A stretch of 64,000 bases of DNA from Luteibacter aegosomatis (GTDB taxonomy: Bacteria > Pseudomonadota > Gammaproteobacteria > Xanthomonadales > Rhodanobacteraceae), in contig NZ_CP095740.1 of assembly GCF_023078455.1 (NCBI RefSeq), positions 4,080,001 through 4,144,000 of the forward strand, read 5' to 3'. The translations under genes and the position numbers were made by a program. Numbering within the stretch: the stretch's first letter is position 1; every line of letters starts with the position of its first letter. Positions 39,285 to 51,082 of the stretch are shown here, in pieces. The notes below the pieces were generated by a model that was not told the origin of the DNA, did no database searches, and saw only the letters and a list, made by a program, of their open reading frames with translations.

Positions 39285-40286
39285 ATGAAGAGGTTCGCTT
39301 CACTCGGCAGGGTCGTGGCGCACGCGGGCATCATGGCGGCCATGTTCTCCCTAGCGATCGCGGCGCATGCCGCCGAATCGCAAGATCTTTCGGCATCCAT
39401 GCAGCTCACCCGGGTCGGCAGCCTGCCGACCTCGGCGAAGCCCGCGGGCATTCCCGACGATTACGTCGTCACGCCCAACGGCTATTTCTCACCCGATTGC
39501 GTGGCTACGGTGCATGACGGCGACCAGGTGCAAACCGACGGCGTCATCCACCGGGCCTCCGGCGCCGTCGAACGGGCACCGGTCTGCACCAAGGCCAACT
39601 TCACGCTACAGGGCCAGCGCATCGAGGCGGATGGACGCCATACCTTCACCAACACGCCACCGCCGGAGCAGAGCGGCTGGGTCCAGGCGGCCAACTACAC
39701 CAGCGGCAAGCCGATCGGACGCATCGTCGCGACGTGGACGGTGCCGACCGCGCCGGCGACCAAGAGCAACCAGGTGATCTATTTCTTCCCCGGCCTGGAA
39801 CAATTGCCCACCGTGCAGTCGATCCTGCAACCGGTGCTGGGCTGGAACGGTTACAACGACAAGGCATGGACCCTGGCGAGCTGGAACTGCTGCGTGGACG
39901 GCACCACCTTCCACAGCGATCCGATTCCGGCGAAGGCCGGCGACGTCGTGGTCGGCGACACCTATTCCACCTGCGCGGCCGGACAGGCGTGCTCGACGTG
40001 GAAGATCGACTCGCGCAACACCACCACGGGACGTACCTCGACGCTCACCACCAATCCCTATGCCGACCTGACCTGGGTTTTCGGTGGCGTGCTGGAGGTA
40101 TACAACGTGGCGACGTGCGGCCAATACCCGGGCGGACCGATCACCTTCAGCAACATCCAGGTGTACGACCGCAACAACACGCGCGTTTCCAATCCGCCGT
40201 GGCAGGGAAGCGATACGTCGGGGATCAATCCGCAGTGCGGGTATGGGTTGAGCACGACGGCGACCAGCGCGACGATTTCGTACTGA
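39285..40286 (+). CDS. Secreted protein of unknown function (possible eqolisin-like beta-sandwich)
   Basis: A 333-residue exported protein with signal peptide (MKRFASLGRVVAHAGIMAAM, cleaved near AHA-AES). The mature part is rich in Thr, Tyr, Trp and Asn. The core GRIVATWTVPTAPATKSNQV, IYFFPGLEQ and ASWNCCVDG recalls the concanavalin-like fold of glutamic (G1) peptidases or lectins, but the catalytic Gln/Glu pair of G1 enzymes cannot be assigned. Six or more Cys suggest disulfides. An AGGAG site precedes the ATG. I do not recognise a characterised relative. Confidence 0.6.
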   Translation: MKRFASLGRVVAHAGIMAAMFSLAIAAHAAESQDLSASMQLTRVGSLPTSAKPAGIPDDYVVTPNGYFSPDCVATVHDGDQVQTDGVIHRASGAVERAPVCTKANFTLQGQRIEADGRHTFTNTPPPEQSGWVQAANYTSGKPIGRIVATWTVPTAPATKSNQVIYFFPGLEQLPTVQSILQPVLGWNGYNDKAWTLASWNCCVDGTTFHSDPIPAKAGDVVVGDTYSTCAAGQACSTWKIDSRNTTTGRTSTLTTNPYADLTWVFGGVLEVYNVATCGQYPGGPITFSNIQVYDRNNTRVSNPPWQGSDTSGINPQCGYGLSTTATSATISY

Positions 40287-40343
40287 AGGTTCGTCGAGAC
40301 GCTTTCGCCACCTCGGACGACACCGTCCCATCGGCTTTCACGA

Positions 40344-40375
40344 CAAAAAAAGAGCCCTGCTTTCGCAGGGCTCCT
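40344..40375 (-). terminator. Intrinsic terminator of groESL
   Basis: On the minus strand AGCCCTGC-GAA-AGCAGGGCT-type hairpin (40352-40371) is followed by eight T (40351-40344). It lies about 32 bases past the groEL stop codon. On the plus strand the T run is weaker. Confidence 0.9.
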
Positions 40376-40406
40376 TCGTTTGCGACGAACGCAGGGAAAG
40401 CCGGAC

Positions 40407-42062
<1,656 letters not shown>

Positions 42063-42151
42063 TCAAAAATTTTGAAATAGGGAACGGGTTCTTGATCTTG
42101 CTCTCGGACCTGCAAGCGCGAATGACGCGCCAGGGGCAGGCCTCACGCAAA

Positions 42152-42445
42152 TCAGCCCTCGAGAATCGCCACGATGTCGTCTTCCTTCAGGAAGACCAGC
42201 TCTTCGCCGTCGACCTTGATCTCCTGGCCGGCATACTTGCCGAACAGGACGACGTCGCCTTCCTTCACGCCCATGGCGCGGACGGTGCCGCTGGCCAGGG
42301 TCAGGCCGGTACCGGCGGCGATCACCTTGCCGCGGGTGGGCTTTTCGGTGGCGCTGTCGGGAATGACGATGCCGCCGGCGGACACGCGCTCTTCTTCGAG
42401 GCGCTTGACGATGACGCGATCATGCAACGGCTTCAGCTTGCTCAT
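42152..42445 (-). CDS. groES: Co-chaperonin GroES (Hsp10)
   Basis: A 97-residue co-chaperonin that caps GroEL. It starts [19 protein letters not shown]; the mobile loop segment [16 protein letters not shown] and the roof region are present, ending DDIVAILEG. It is the first gene of groESL. TTGGAGTAGTC before the ATG gives a clear ribosome site. Confidence 0.98.
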   Translation of the reverse strand: MSKLKPLHDRVIVKRLEEERVSAGGIVIPDSATEKPTRGKVIAAGTGLTLASGTVRAMGVKEGDVVLFGKYAGQEIKVDGEELVFLKEDDIVAILEG

Positions 42446-42493
42446 GACTACTCCAAGCAGGTGGTTGATGGAAAAGGAAAAAGATACACCCTG

Positions 42494-42520
42494 TTAGCAC
42501 TTGGCCGGGGTGAGTGCCAG
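42494..42520 (-). promoter_or_regulatory. CIRCE operator upstream of groES
   Basis: An inverted repeat TTAGCACTT-N9-GAGTGCCAG matches the CIRCE consensus (TTAGCACTC-N9-GAGTGCTAA) at 15 of 18 positions with the exact nine-base spacer. It lies about 50 bases upstream of groES. CIRCE binds the HrcA repressor, so groESL should be induced when HrcA is titrated during heat stress. Confidence 0.9.
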
Positions 42521-42631
42521 AATTTTGCCAAAGCCCGTCACGAAACGTAAAGGCCCTGGCGCTGACCGACAGATGGCGGCGCGTCGAAACGGTTCAAGGG
42601 CCAGCGGTTCAAATATTCCGAGTAATCGTCC

Positions 42632-42982
42632 ATGACCGACACGAACTGCATCGTCGTCCTCGTCGCCTGCCCCCTCGGCGATGCCGCCGACGCCCTTGCC
42701 AAGGCCATCGTCGAATCCCGCCTGGCCGCGTGCGTGAACCGCTTGCCCGGCGTGCGGTCCACCTACCGCTGGCAGGGGAAGGTCACCTGCGACGAGGAGG
42801 CTCTGCTCATGGTGAAGAGCACGCGCGAGGCGTTTCCGGCGCTGGCCGCCTTCGTGGCGAACCACCATCCCTACGACGTACCCGAGATCGTGGCGCTTCC
42901 CGTGGTGGCGGGCCACGCGCCTTACCTCGATTGGGTGGAAAGCAACGTCGACGTAAGCCACGCGGCACTCACCCGGTCATAA
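42632..42982 (+). CDS. cutA: Divalent-cation tolerance protein CutA
   Basis: A 116-residue CutA1, a trimeric ferredoxin-like protein linked to copper tolerance, though its biochemical role is unsettled. Family motifs: ESRLAACVNRLPGVRSTYRW, EALLMVKSTREAFPAL and the HPYDVPEIVALPV block followed by YLDWV. It is divergent from groES (about 190 bases between starts) and is followed after 30 bases by dsbD, a pairing also known from enteric bacteria, where cutA overlaps the dsbD locus. Confidence 0.96.
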   Translation: MTDTNCIVVLVACPLGDAADALAKAIVESRLAACVNRLPGVRSTYRWQGKVTCDEEALLMVKSTREAFPALAAFVANHHPYDVPEIVALPVVAGHAPYLDWVESNVDVSHAALTRS

Positions 42983-43012
42983 TCACCGACGCCCCCGATC
43001 CACGGAGCCACC

Positions 43013-45256
43013 ATGTCGTCGTTTGCCCGCTTCGCGCGGAACCTGGCCGCCACGGCCACCCTGATCCTCCTCGCCCTGCCGGCCTTCGCGCAGAGCGACG
43101 ACGACCTGCTGCCGGTCACCGAGGCCTTCCACCTCACGTCCGACCCCAGCCAGCCGGGCACGGTGAAGCTGCACTGGCGCATCGCGCCGGACTACTACCT
43201 CTATCGCGGCCGGATCAAGATCAAGGCGGCCGATCCGTCGGCGGTGACGCTGGGCCAGCCCGCGTTGCCCGACGGCATCAAGAAGCACGACGAATACCTC
43301 GGCGACGTGGAGATTTACCACGGCGACATCGAGGCCACCGTGCCCTACACGCTCGCCGACGCCGCCACCAAGACGCTCGCCCTCGACGTGCAGTACCAGG
43401 GCTGCCACGAGGTGGAGCCGAAGATCTGCTACCCGCCGAACACCGAGCACCTGAAGCTCACCGTCGGCGGCGCGTCCACCATTCCGACCTCACCCGCCGC
43501 ACCTTCGGCAGCCGCCTCCGCGCCGCCGGCCGACGGTGCGTCGCTGCTCGGCGCGCCCACCGCCGCCCCCGGCACCGAGGGCGCCGCCCTGCCGGCCGAC
43601 CAGGCTTTCCGCTTCGAGGCGCTGGCGAAGGACGGCAAGACGCTCGTGCTGCGCTGGACGATGCCGAAGGACTACTACCTCTATCGCGACAAGACGCAAA
43701 TCACGGTGACCTCGCCGTCCGGCGTCTCCGCGGGCGAGCCCGACTGGCCCAGCGGCATCGCGCACCACGACGAACACTTCGGCGACACCATCGTCTATTT
43801 CGACCAGGTCGACGTACCGGTGGCGCTGAAAGGCGTCGGCGACGCGGCGAAAAAGGTCGAGCTCGACGTGGCCTACCAGGGCTGCCTCGAGAACGGCATC
43901 TGCTACCCGGTGATGACCCGCCATCTGAGCGCCGATCTCGGTAGCGGCGCGGTCCAGATCGGCTCGGCCGCCGAATCGGCGCCGAAGGCCGGCCCCGCCG
44001 AGGTGGCGCCCACGCCGCCGCCGGCCGGCCTCGAACCCGCCGACGAGGCCAAGGTCGGCATCGTCGCGGCGATCGGCCTCGCCCTGCTCGGCGGCCTCGT
44101 GCTCAACCTCATGCCCTGCGTGTTGCCGGTGCTTTCGCTGAAGGCGATCACCGTGCTGGAAAGCGGCGAGAGCCCGGGCGCCGCGCGCCGTCACGCGCTG
44201 TGGTACACCGCCGGCGTGCTGGTGGCCTTCGCCGCGCTGGGCCTGGTGGTGGTGGGCATCCGCGCCGCCGGCCATGGCGTGCAGTGGGGCGCCCAGTTCC
44301 AGCAACCGGTGGCCGTGGGCCTGCTGGTCTACGTGATGCTCGCCGTGGGCCTGTCGATGTCCGGCGTATTCGAGATCGGCGGTTCGCTGGGCAACATCGG
44401 CAACGGGCTCGCCTCCCGCTCGGGCCCTTCCGGCGACTTCTTCACCGGCGTACTCGCCGTGGTGGTGGCCAGCCCCTGCACCGCGCCCTTCATGGGTTCG
44501 GCCATCGCGTTCGCCTTCGCCGCCCCCATCGGCGTGGCCTTCCTGATCTTCCTCGCGCTCGGCCTCGGCCTGGCCCTGCCCTTCCTGCTGATCGGTTTCG
44601 TACCCGCGGTGGCGCGCCTGCTGCCTCGCCCGGGACGCTGGATGGAAACGCTCAAGCAGGCCCTCGCCTTCCCCATGTACCTCACGGCCGTGTGGCTGCT
44701 GTGGGTGCTGACCAAGCAGCGCGGCGCCGACGCCTCGGCCCTGGTGCTGGCCGGTGGCGTGCTGCTGGCCATGGCGCTGTGGTGGTATGGACGCCGTCGC
44801 GGCGGCCTGTCATGGATCTTCAGCGCCGCGCTCGCGGCCGGTGCGGCGTTCGCCCTGTGGACGGTGCACGGACTTCCGGCACAGGCCGCGTCGGCCACCA
44901 CTGCCGCCGACGGCTCGGTGCCGTACTCGCCGGAGAAGCTCGCCGAACTGCGCTCGGCCGGTACGCCGGTGCTGGTCGACATGACCGCCGACTGGTGCAT
45001 CACCTGCAAGGCCAACGAGCGCGCCGTGCTCGACACCCAGGCCTTCCGCGACCTGCTCAAGAAGACCGGCACCGTCTACATGAAGGGCGACTGGACCGAC
45101 GTGAACGCCACCATCGGCGCCTTCCTCGAGCAGTACCACTCGGTGGGCGTGCCGCTTTACGTGGTGTATCCGAAGGGCGGCGGCGACGGACGCAAGCTCT
45201 CCACGGTGCTCACCTACGACCGTGTCGAGCAGGCCCTGGCCGCCGCCACGCGTTGA
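43013..45256 (+). CDS. dsbD: Thiol:disulfide interchange protein DsbD with duplicated N-terminal domain
   Basis: A 747-residue DsbD, much longer than the roughly 565 of the E. coli protein. It carries electrons from cytoplasmic thioredoxin to the periplasm. After a signal peptide there are two alpha (nDsbD) domains: the first with Cys131/Cys139 (YQGCHEVEPKICYPP), the second with Cys291/Cys297 (YQGCLENGICYP). The membrane beta domain (about 345-600) has Cys369 (NLMPCVLP) and Cys489 (SPCTAPF), and the gamma thioredoxin-like domain has Cys662-I-T-Cys665. All catalytic cysteines are intact. It overlaps tlpA by one base. Confidence 0.95.
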   Translation: MSSFARFARNLAATATLILLALPAFAQSDDDLLPVTEAFHLTSDPSQPGTVKLHWRIAPDYYLYRGRIKIKAADPSAVTLGQPALPDGIKKHDEYLGDVEIYHGDIEATVPYTLADAATKTLALDVQYQGCHEVEPKICYPPNTEHLKLTVGGASTIPTSPAAPSAAASAPPADGASLLGAPTAAPGTEGAALPADQAFRFEALAKDGKTLVLRWTMPKDYYLYRDKTQITVTSPSGVSAGEPDWPSGIAHHDEHFGDTIVYFDQVDVPVALKGVGDAAKKVELDVAYQGCLENGICYPVMTRHLSADLGSGAVQIGSAAESAPKAGPAEVAPTPPPAGLEPADEAKVGIVAAIGLALLGGLVLNLMPCVLPVLSLKAITVLESGESPGAARRHALWYTAGVLVAFAALGLVVVGIRAAGHGVQWGAQFQQPVAVGLLVYVMLAVGLSMSGVFEIGGSLGNIGNGLASRSGPSGDFFTGVLAVVVASPCTAPFMGSAIAFAFAAPIGVAFLIFLALGLGLALPFLLIGFVPAVARLLPRPGRWMETLKQALAFPMYLTAVWLLWVLTKQRGADASALVLAGGVLLAMALWWYGRRRGGLSWIFSAALAAGAAFALWTVHGLPAQAASATTAADGSVPYSPEKLAELRSAGTPVLVDMTADWCITCKANERAVLDTQAFRDLLKKTGTVYMKGDWTDVNATIGAFLEQYHSVGVPLYVVYPKGGGDGRKLSTVLTYDRVEQALAAATR

Positions 45257-45789
45257 TGGCGCGCGGCCCGACGTTCTGGATCGTATCGCTCGCGGTGGCC
45301 GCGGCCGCCGCGGGACTGTGGGTGGAACACCGCCGGCTGCACCCGCCCCCGCCGCAGGGCGTGACCGTGGCCGACGTGGGCGACCTCGCCGCCGACGCGA
45401 CCTTCCTGAGCCTGGACGGCAAGGCCCGCCGCCTGTCCGACTGGCGCGGCAAGCGCGTGCTTCTCAACTTCTGGGCAAGCTGGTGCGCGCCCTGCCGTCG
45501 TGAAATGCCGTTGCTCAGCCAGGCTTACGATCGCCATCGCGGCCGTGGCGTGGCCGTGGTCGGCGTGGCCGAGGACACCGCCGCGGGCGTACGCGGCTAT
45601 CTCGCCGACAGTCCCGTGGATTACCCGGTGGTGATCGTCGACGCGGACGCGCCCGGCGGCTCGCTGTCGTTCGGCAATACGCTGCGGGTGCTGCCCTATA
45701 GCGTGCTGATCGGCGAAGATGGACGCATCCAGCGCCGCAAGATCGGCACCTTCACCGCCCCCGAGCTCGACGACTGGCTCGGCCCCTGA
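45256..45789 (+). CDS. TlpA/ResA-like membrane-anchored thioredoxin
   Basis: A 177-residue periplasmic thiol-disulfide protein: N-terminal anchor (FWIVSLAVAAAAAGLWV), then a thioredoxin fold with Cys77-A-P-Cys80 in FWASWCAPCRREMP and the cis-Pro loop RVLPYSVLIGEDG. TlpA/ResA/DsbE-type proteins reduce specific targets such as apocytochromes. The start codon overlaps the dsbD stop (TGATG), so it is co-translated with DsbD, its probable electron donor. Confidence 0.93.
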   Translation: MARGPTFWIVSLAVAAAAAGLWVEHRRLHPPPPQGVTVADVGDLAADATFLSLDGKARRLSDWRGKRVLLNFWASWCAPCRREMPLLSQAYDRHRGRGVAVVGVAEDTAAGVRGYLADSPVDYPVVIVDADAPGGSLSFGNTLRVLPYSVLIGEDGRIQRRKIGTFTAPELDDWLGP

Positions 45790-45797
45790 GAGTCTCC

Positions 45798-46349
45798 ATG
45801 GACACCCAGCCCACCCACGACGAGGCTATCGACGCGACGCGCCTCTGGCTCGAGCGCGCCGTGATCGGCCTCAACCTGTGCCCGTTCGCCAAGGCCGTGC
45901 AGCGCAAGGGGCAAGTGCGTTACGTGGTCAGCGACGCCGACCAGCCGTTGCAGCTGCATGCCGACCTGGTACGTGAACTGGAGTTTCTGCGCGACGCCGA
46001 CCCGGAGGCCGTGGACACGACGTTGCTGATCCACCCGCGCGTACTGGCCGACTTCGAGGATTTCAACGAATTCCTCGAGGTGGCCGACGACACGGTGGCC
46101 GACCTCGACCTGGAGGGCGACATCCAGGTGGCGAGCTTCCATCCCGACTTCCAGTTCGAGGGCACGGCCCCCGACGACATCACCAACTACACCAACCGCT
46201 CGCCCTTCCCTACCTTGCACCTGTTGCGCGAGGCGAGCATCGACAAGGCCGTGGCGGCCTTTCCGGAGGCTTCGGCGATTTTCGAGGCGAACATGGCGAC
46301 GCTGGACAAGCTGGGGCATGAGGGGTGGCGGAAGCTGTTCGAGCCTTGA
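45798..46349 (+). CDS. DUF1415 family protein
   Basis: A 183-residue soluble protein of DUF1415. The N-terminal ATRLWLERAVIGLNLCPFAK and DDITNYTNRSPFPTLHLLRE are the family signatures; one Cys in NLCPFA is conserved. Function is unknown. It begins eight bases after tlpA and is the last gene of the cutA-dsbD-tlpA group, so a link to redox or metal homeostasis is possible but only by context. Confidence 0.88.
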   Translation: MDTQPTHDEAIDATRLWLERAVIGLNLCPFAKAVQRKGQVRYVVSDADQPLQLHADLVRELEFLRDADPEAVDTTLLIHPRVLADFEDFNEFLEVADDTVADLDLEGDIQVASFHPDFQFEGTAPDDITNYTNRSPFPTLHLLREASIDKAVAAFPEASAIFEANMATLDKLGHEGWRKLFEP

Positions 46350-46368
46350 AGCATCCGCTTCGCGGGGT

Positions 46369-46445
46369 TCGCCGATACGATCGGCTCCCACCCCTTCGGT
46401 AGTGAGTCTCCTACCGAAGGGGTGGGAGCCGATCGTATCGGCGAA
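46369..46445. repeat. Long inverted repeat, family A (copy 3)
   Basis: Two perfect arms of about 34 bases (46369-46402 and 46411-46445) with only an eight-base loop. In RNA this would be a very strong stem without a T run. It lies directly after the DUF1415 gene. Confidence 0.95.
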
Positions 46446-46587
46446 TCAGGCCTCCACCATACGGCACCGTCTGGAAATTCACGATCTCCAGCGAACTGCG
46501 TCGAACGTCACCGAACTGGACAACCTCCCCGGACAGGCGCACACTGCGCGGCGTTCCGGAATCCCGGACCCACGGCACAGGTGAACA

Positions 46588-47037
46588 GTGGCCAGGATCC
46601 TCGTCCTGCACGGACCCAACCTCAACCTCCTCGGCGTGCGCGAGCCGTCGGTCTACGGTCACGAGACCCTGGCCGACATCAACGCGACGCTGTCGGCCCG
46701 CGCCCAGGCGGCCGGCCACGACCTGAGCTGGTTCCAGTCCAACGCCGAGCACGAGCTGATCGCCCGCATCCACCAGGCGCGCGATGAAGGCACGGCATGG
46801 ATCCTCTTCAATCCGGCCGCGTTCACCCATACCTCCGTGGCCATCCGCGATGCGCTGGCCGGCGTGGCGATCCCGTTCATCGAGATCCACCTGTCCAACC
46901 CGCATGCGCGTGAGGCGTTCCGCCACCACTCCTATATGTCCGATCTCGCCGCCGGCGTGATCTGCGGTTTCGGCGGCGACAGCTACCGCCTGGCGCTCGA
47001 AGCCACCCTGCTGCGACTGGCCGTCCCGGCCGCCTGA
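46588..47037 (+). CDS. aroQ: Type II 3-dehydroquinate dehydratase
   Basis: A 149-residue dodecameric dehydratase of the shikimate pathway. Catalytic Tyr lies in [16 protein letters not shown], the His/Asn pocket in [17 protein letters not shown], and [20 protein letters not shown] precedes a conserved [13 protein letters not shown] helix. It starts with GTG at 46588 ([12 protein letters not shown]). It leads aroQ-accB-accC, the usual gammaproteobacterial order, with 58 bases before accB. Confidence 0.97.
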   Translation: MARILVLHGPNLNLLGVREPSVYGHETLADINATLSARAQAAGHDLSWFQSNAEHELIARIHQARDEGTAWILFNPAAFTHTSVAIRDALAGVAIPFIEIHLSNPHAREAFRHHSYMSDLAAGVICGFGGDSYRLALEATLLRLAVPAA

Positions 47038-47095
47038 TTCGATTTGGAGGCGCCCCGGGAGGGCGCCCGTCCCACCACCAGTAAAGGTTTGTCCC

Positions 47096-47560
47096 ATGGA
47101 CCTGCGCAAGATCAAGAAGCTCATCGACCTGCTCGAGGAATCGAACCTCGCCGAGCTGGAAATCAAGGAAGGCGAAGAAGTGGTTCGCCTGTCGCGCGTG
47201 CCGAAGGGCGGCGTGACCGTGGCCGCGCCGCAGGTGATCGCGGCGCCGGCGGCTGCCGTACCGGCCGCGCCGGCCGTCGCCGCTCCCGCGCCCGCCGCCG
47301 CACCTGCGGACAGCGGCCTTCCGGCGGGTCATGTGGTGAAGGCCCCGATGGTCGGCACCTTCTACGCTTCGTCCACGCCGGGCGCCCCGGCGTTCGCCAC
47401 CGTCGGCAAGCAGGTCAAGGCCGGCGAAACGCTGGGCATCATCGAAGCGATGAAGATGTTCAACCAGATCGAGGCCGACGTCTCCGGTACGGTCGTCGCC
47501 ATCCTGGTCGAGAACGGCCAGCCGGTGGAATTCGACGAACCGATGTTCGTCATCGCCTGA
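47096..47560 (+). CDS. accB: Biotin carboxyl carrier protein of acetyl-CoA carboxylase
   Basis: A 154-residue BCCP: N-terminal dimerisation helix ([20 protein letters not shown]), an Ala/Pro-rich flexible linker (about 45-75), and the biotinyl domain with Lys120 in [12 protein letters not shown] as the biotin site. It carries carboxyl groups between AccC and AccAD in the first step of fatty-acid synthesis. accC starts ten bases downstream. Confidence 0.98.
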   Translation: MDLRKIKKLIDLLEESNLAELEIKEGEEVVRLSRVPKGGVTVAAPQVIAAPAAAVPAAPAVAAPAPAAAPADSGLPAGHVVKAPMVGTFYASSTPGAPAFATVGKQVKAGETLGIIEAMKMFNQIEADVSGTVVAILVENGQPVEFDEPMFVIA

Positions 47561-47570
47561 GGCCCTCGCC

Positions 47571-48941
<1,371 letters not shown>

Positions 48942-48943
48942 TG

Positions 48944-48976
48944 AAAAAATCCCGCCGTGAGGCGGGATCTTTTCTT
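48944..48976 (+). terminator. Intrinsic terminator of aroQ-accBC
   Basis: The hairpin AATCCCGCC-GTGA-GGCGGGATC is followed by TTTTCTT. It starts right at the accC stop codon and ends the plus-strand operon before the inverted prmA gene. Confidence 0.88.
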
Positions 48977-49000
48977 GCGGGTTGTCGCCCCTTCGTGCTC

Positions 49001-49103
49001 AAGGCGCTGGGTTCCTGCGTTCGCAGGAACGACGTGAGGGCTATTAGGTGGCGCTCCAATCTTGTAGCTCGTCGTTCCTGCGAACGCAGGAACCCAGCGC
49101 CTT
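49001..49103. repeat. Inverted repeat, family C (copy 2)
   Basis: Perfect 33-base arms (49001-49033 and 49071-49103) share the core GGTTCCTGCG and CGCAGGAAC, each arm itself partly palindromic. The element sits between the convergent ends of accC and prmA. The same core is in the 88-bp tandem array and in the IS-interrupted copy near 60.7 kb. Confidence 0.95.
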
Positions 49104-49121
49104 GCGTCCGAGCGATATCGC

Positions 49122-50024
49122 TCAATCGCGCTTTCGCACGCCGCTGATCCGCACCCAGTCCTCCAGCGTGCGAACTTCCAGCCCCTCGAACCACTCCGCA
49201 TAGCGCACGAGCAATTCCTCGTGCTGCCCCTGCAGGATGCCCGACAGCGCGAACGGCGCACCCGGCTTCACGGCGGCGGCGAAGGTCGGCGCCAGTTCGC
49301 CGAGCGGCCCGGCGAGGATGTTCGCCACGAGTACGTCGGCACGTTCCGCCGGCGCCTCGCCCGGCAGATAGACGTCCAGGTCGCCGTCCACGCCATTGCG
49401 TTCGGCGTTGTCGCGCGACGCGAGCAAGGCCTGCGGATCGTTGTCGATGCCCACGGCGCGACCGGCCCCCAACTTCAGCGCGGCGATGGCGAGGATGCCC
49501 GAACCGCAGCCGTAGTCGAGCACGTGCTTGCCCGCCAGCTGCTGGCCGTCGAGCCATTCCAGGCACATGGCGGTGGTGGGATGCGTGCCGGTGCCGAAGG
49601 CGAGGCCGGGGTCGAGCCGCACCACGACGATGCCGCCGTCCACCGGCGGCTCGATATTCCACGGATACACCCACAGGCGGCGACCGAACGGCATCGGCTT
49701 GAACTGGTCCATCCAGGCCCGCTCCCAATCCTGGTCTTCGACCTCGCGCCAGGCGATGTGCGCGGGCTCGATGAAGGGCAGGTCGTCGGCGATCGCCGCG
49801 GTGAGCCCCCGCCGGTCGGCGTCGGCATCGAACAGCGCGTTGAGCACGATCTGGTTCCACAGTGGGATCTCGCCGACGCCGGGCTCGAAGATCGCCTCCT
49901 CGTCGGGCGTCTCCGCGTCCGCGTCGCGCAAGGTGATCGACAGGGCGCCCAGGTCTTCCAGCGCGGCTTCCACGCGCGGCTGCTCGGCGGCGCGGATGGT
50001 GAGGGACAGTTCGAGCCAGGGCAT
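49122..50024 (-). CDS. prmA: Ribosomal protein L11 methyltransferase PrmA
   Basis: A 300-residue SAM-dependent methyltransferase that trimethylates L11. The N-terminal L11-binding domain (WLELSLTIRAAEQPRVEAAL) leads to the Rossmann core: VLDYGCGSGILAIAALKLGA (SAM motif I), VGIDNDPQALLASRDNAERN and VLVANILAGPLGELAP. ATG at 50024 is chosen; a longer TTG start reads MRDATMPW. The gene faces against accC and the DUF3426-fis-purH genes, unlike the usual co-directional order. Confidence 0.96.
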   Translation of the reverse strand: MPWLELSLTIRAAEQPRVEAALEDLGALSITLRDADAETPDEEAIFEPGVGEIPLWNQIVLNALFDADADRRGLTAAIADDLPFIEPAHIAWREVEDQDWERAWMDQFKPMPFGRRLWVYPWNIEPPVDGGIVVVRLDPGLAFGTGTHPTTAMCLEWLDGQQLAGKHVLDYGCGSGILAIAALKLGAGRAVGIDNDPQALLASRDNAERNGVDGDLDVYLPGEAPAERADVLVANILAGPLGELAPTFAAAVKPGAPFALSGILQGQHEELLVRYAEWFEGLEVRTLEDWVRISGVRKRD

Positions 50025-50088
50025 CGTGGCATCACGCAAAGGGGAAGAGGACCACGATTCTAACGGCCCCGCACGCTATGATCGAACG

Positions 50089-50907
50089 ATGTACACGCAG
50101 TGTCCCGAGTGCCTCACCGTCTACAAGCTCGATGCCCGGCTGCTGGTGCCGGCCTGCGGCTGCGTGCGCTGCCATCGCTGCGACACCGTGTTCAACGCAC
50201 TGGGCACGCTCGCCGAGCAGCTCCCTCCCGAGCCGTTCACGCGCCTGCCCGAGCACGCGCTCGACCGGGATCCGCCACTCGTCGACGTGGCCGTGTTCCG
50301 CCCCCGTCCGCCCGAACCCGAAACCCTTCCGCCACCGCCCGTCGTCGACGAGGTCGCGCCCGCGGAATCACCCGCGGCGGGCGAGGATTTCAGCCAGCTC
50401 ACCTTCACCCCTGCGTTCGCGCGGCGCCGTCGGCGCTCCTGGCGGACCTTCGCCTGGGTGTCCGTCTGCAGCGCGCTGCTGCTGGGCCTGCTGGCCCAAC
50501 TCGCCTGGGCCGAGCGCGACATGCTGGTCGCCGATGCCACCGCCGGCCCGATGCTGGCACGCGTGTGCGACCTGGTCGGCTGCCGTCTCCCGCTCGTCGC
50601 CGCACCCGACCGCCTGCGATTGCTGGCGCGCGACGTCGAGCAGCACCCCACCGTGCGCGATGCCCTGCTCATCACCGCCAGCGTGCGCAACGATGCCGCT
50701 TTCGGGCAACCGTATCCGGTGGTCACCATCGTGCTTTCCGACGCGCAGGGGCAGAAGCTCGCGATGCGCCGTTTCCGGCCCGAGGACTACGTCGGCGATG
50801 CCGCCATCCGCGCGCGCGGGCTGGCGGCGGGGGCGACCACGGCCATGGTGTTCGAGGTGCAAGACCCGGGCCAGCGCGCGGTCGCGTTCGCCTTCAGCTT
50901 CGACTGA
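50089..50907 (+). CDS. DUF3426 zinc-ribbon membrane protein (MJ0042 type)
   Basis: A 272-residue protein: an N-terminal zinc ribbon (CPECLTVYKLDARLL, later CGCVRCHRCDTVFNAL), a Pro-rich linker, a membrane segment (FAWVSVCSALLLGLLAQLAW, about 122-141) and a periplasmic DUF3426 beta domain (about 185-270). The spacing of the first CxxC to the second is a little longer than usual, and an extra Cys (CGC) is present. Function unknown; it is typically encoded between prmA and fis, as here. Confidence 0.88.
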   Translation: MYTQCPECLTVYKLDARLLVPACGCVRCHRCDTVFNALGTLAEQLPPEPFTRLPEHALDRDPPLVDVAVFRPRPPEPETLPPPPVVDEVAPAESPAAGEDFSQLTFTPAFARRRRRSWRTFAWVSVCSALLLGLLAQLAWAERDMLVADATAGPMLARVCDLVGCRLPLVAAPDRLRLLARDVEQHPTVRDALLITASVRNDAAFGQPYPVVTIVLSDAQGQKLAMRRFRPEDYVGDAAIRARGLAAGATTAMVFEVQDPGQRAVAFAFSFD

Positions 50908-51082
50908 CCGTTCGAAAAAATTTCTTTTTGCAAGCCTGCACTTCGCCTTCCGAGGCGAGTACACTCGGTCCCCTTCGCGACTTTCGGCGGCCGACTGACG
51001 GCGTGGCCGTATCGCACTCGTGACCATCGATTAGAACAAGAACTGACCGGAGCCCTGTTCCGGGCTGCGAGAGGGGAATGCC

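Noticed and set aside
50908..51082. Promoter for fis
   Set aside because: TACACT near 50960 could be a -10 box, but no -35 at 16-18 bases is visible.
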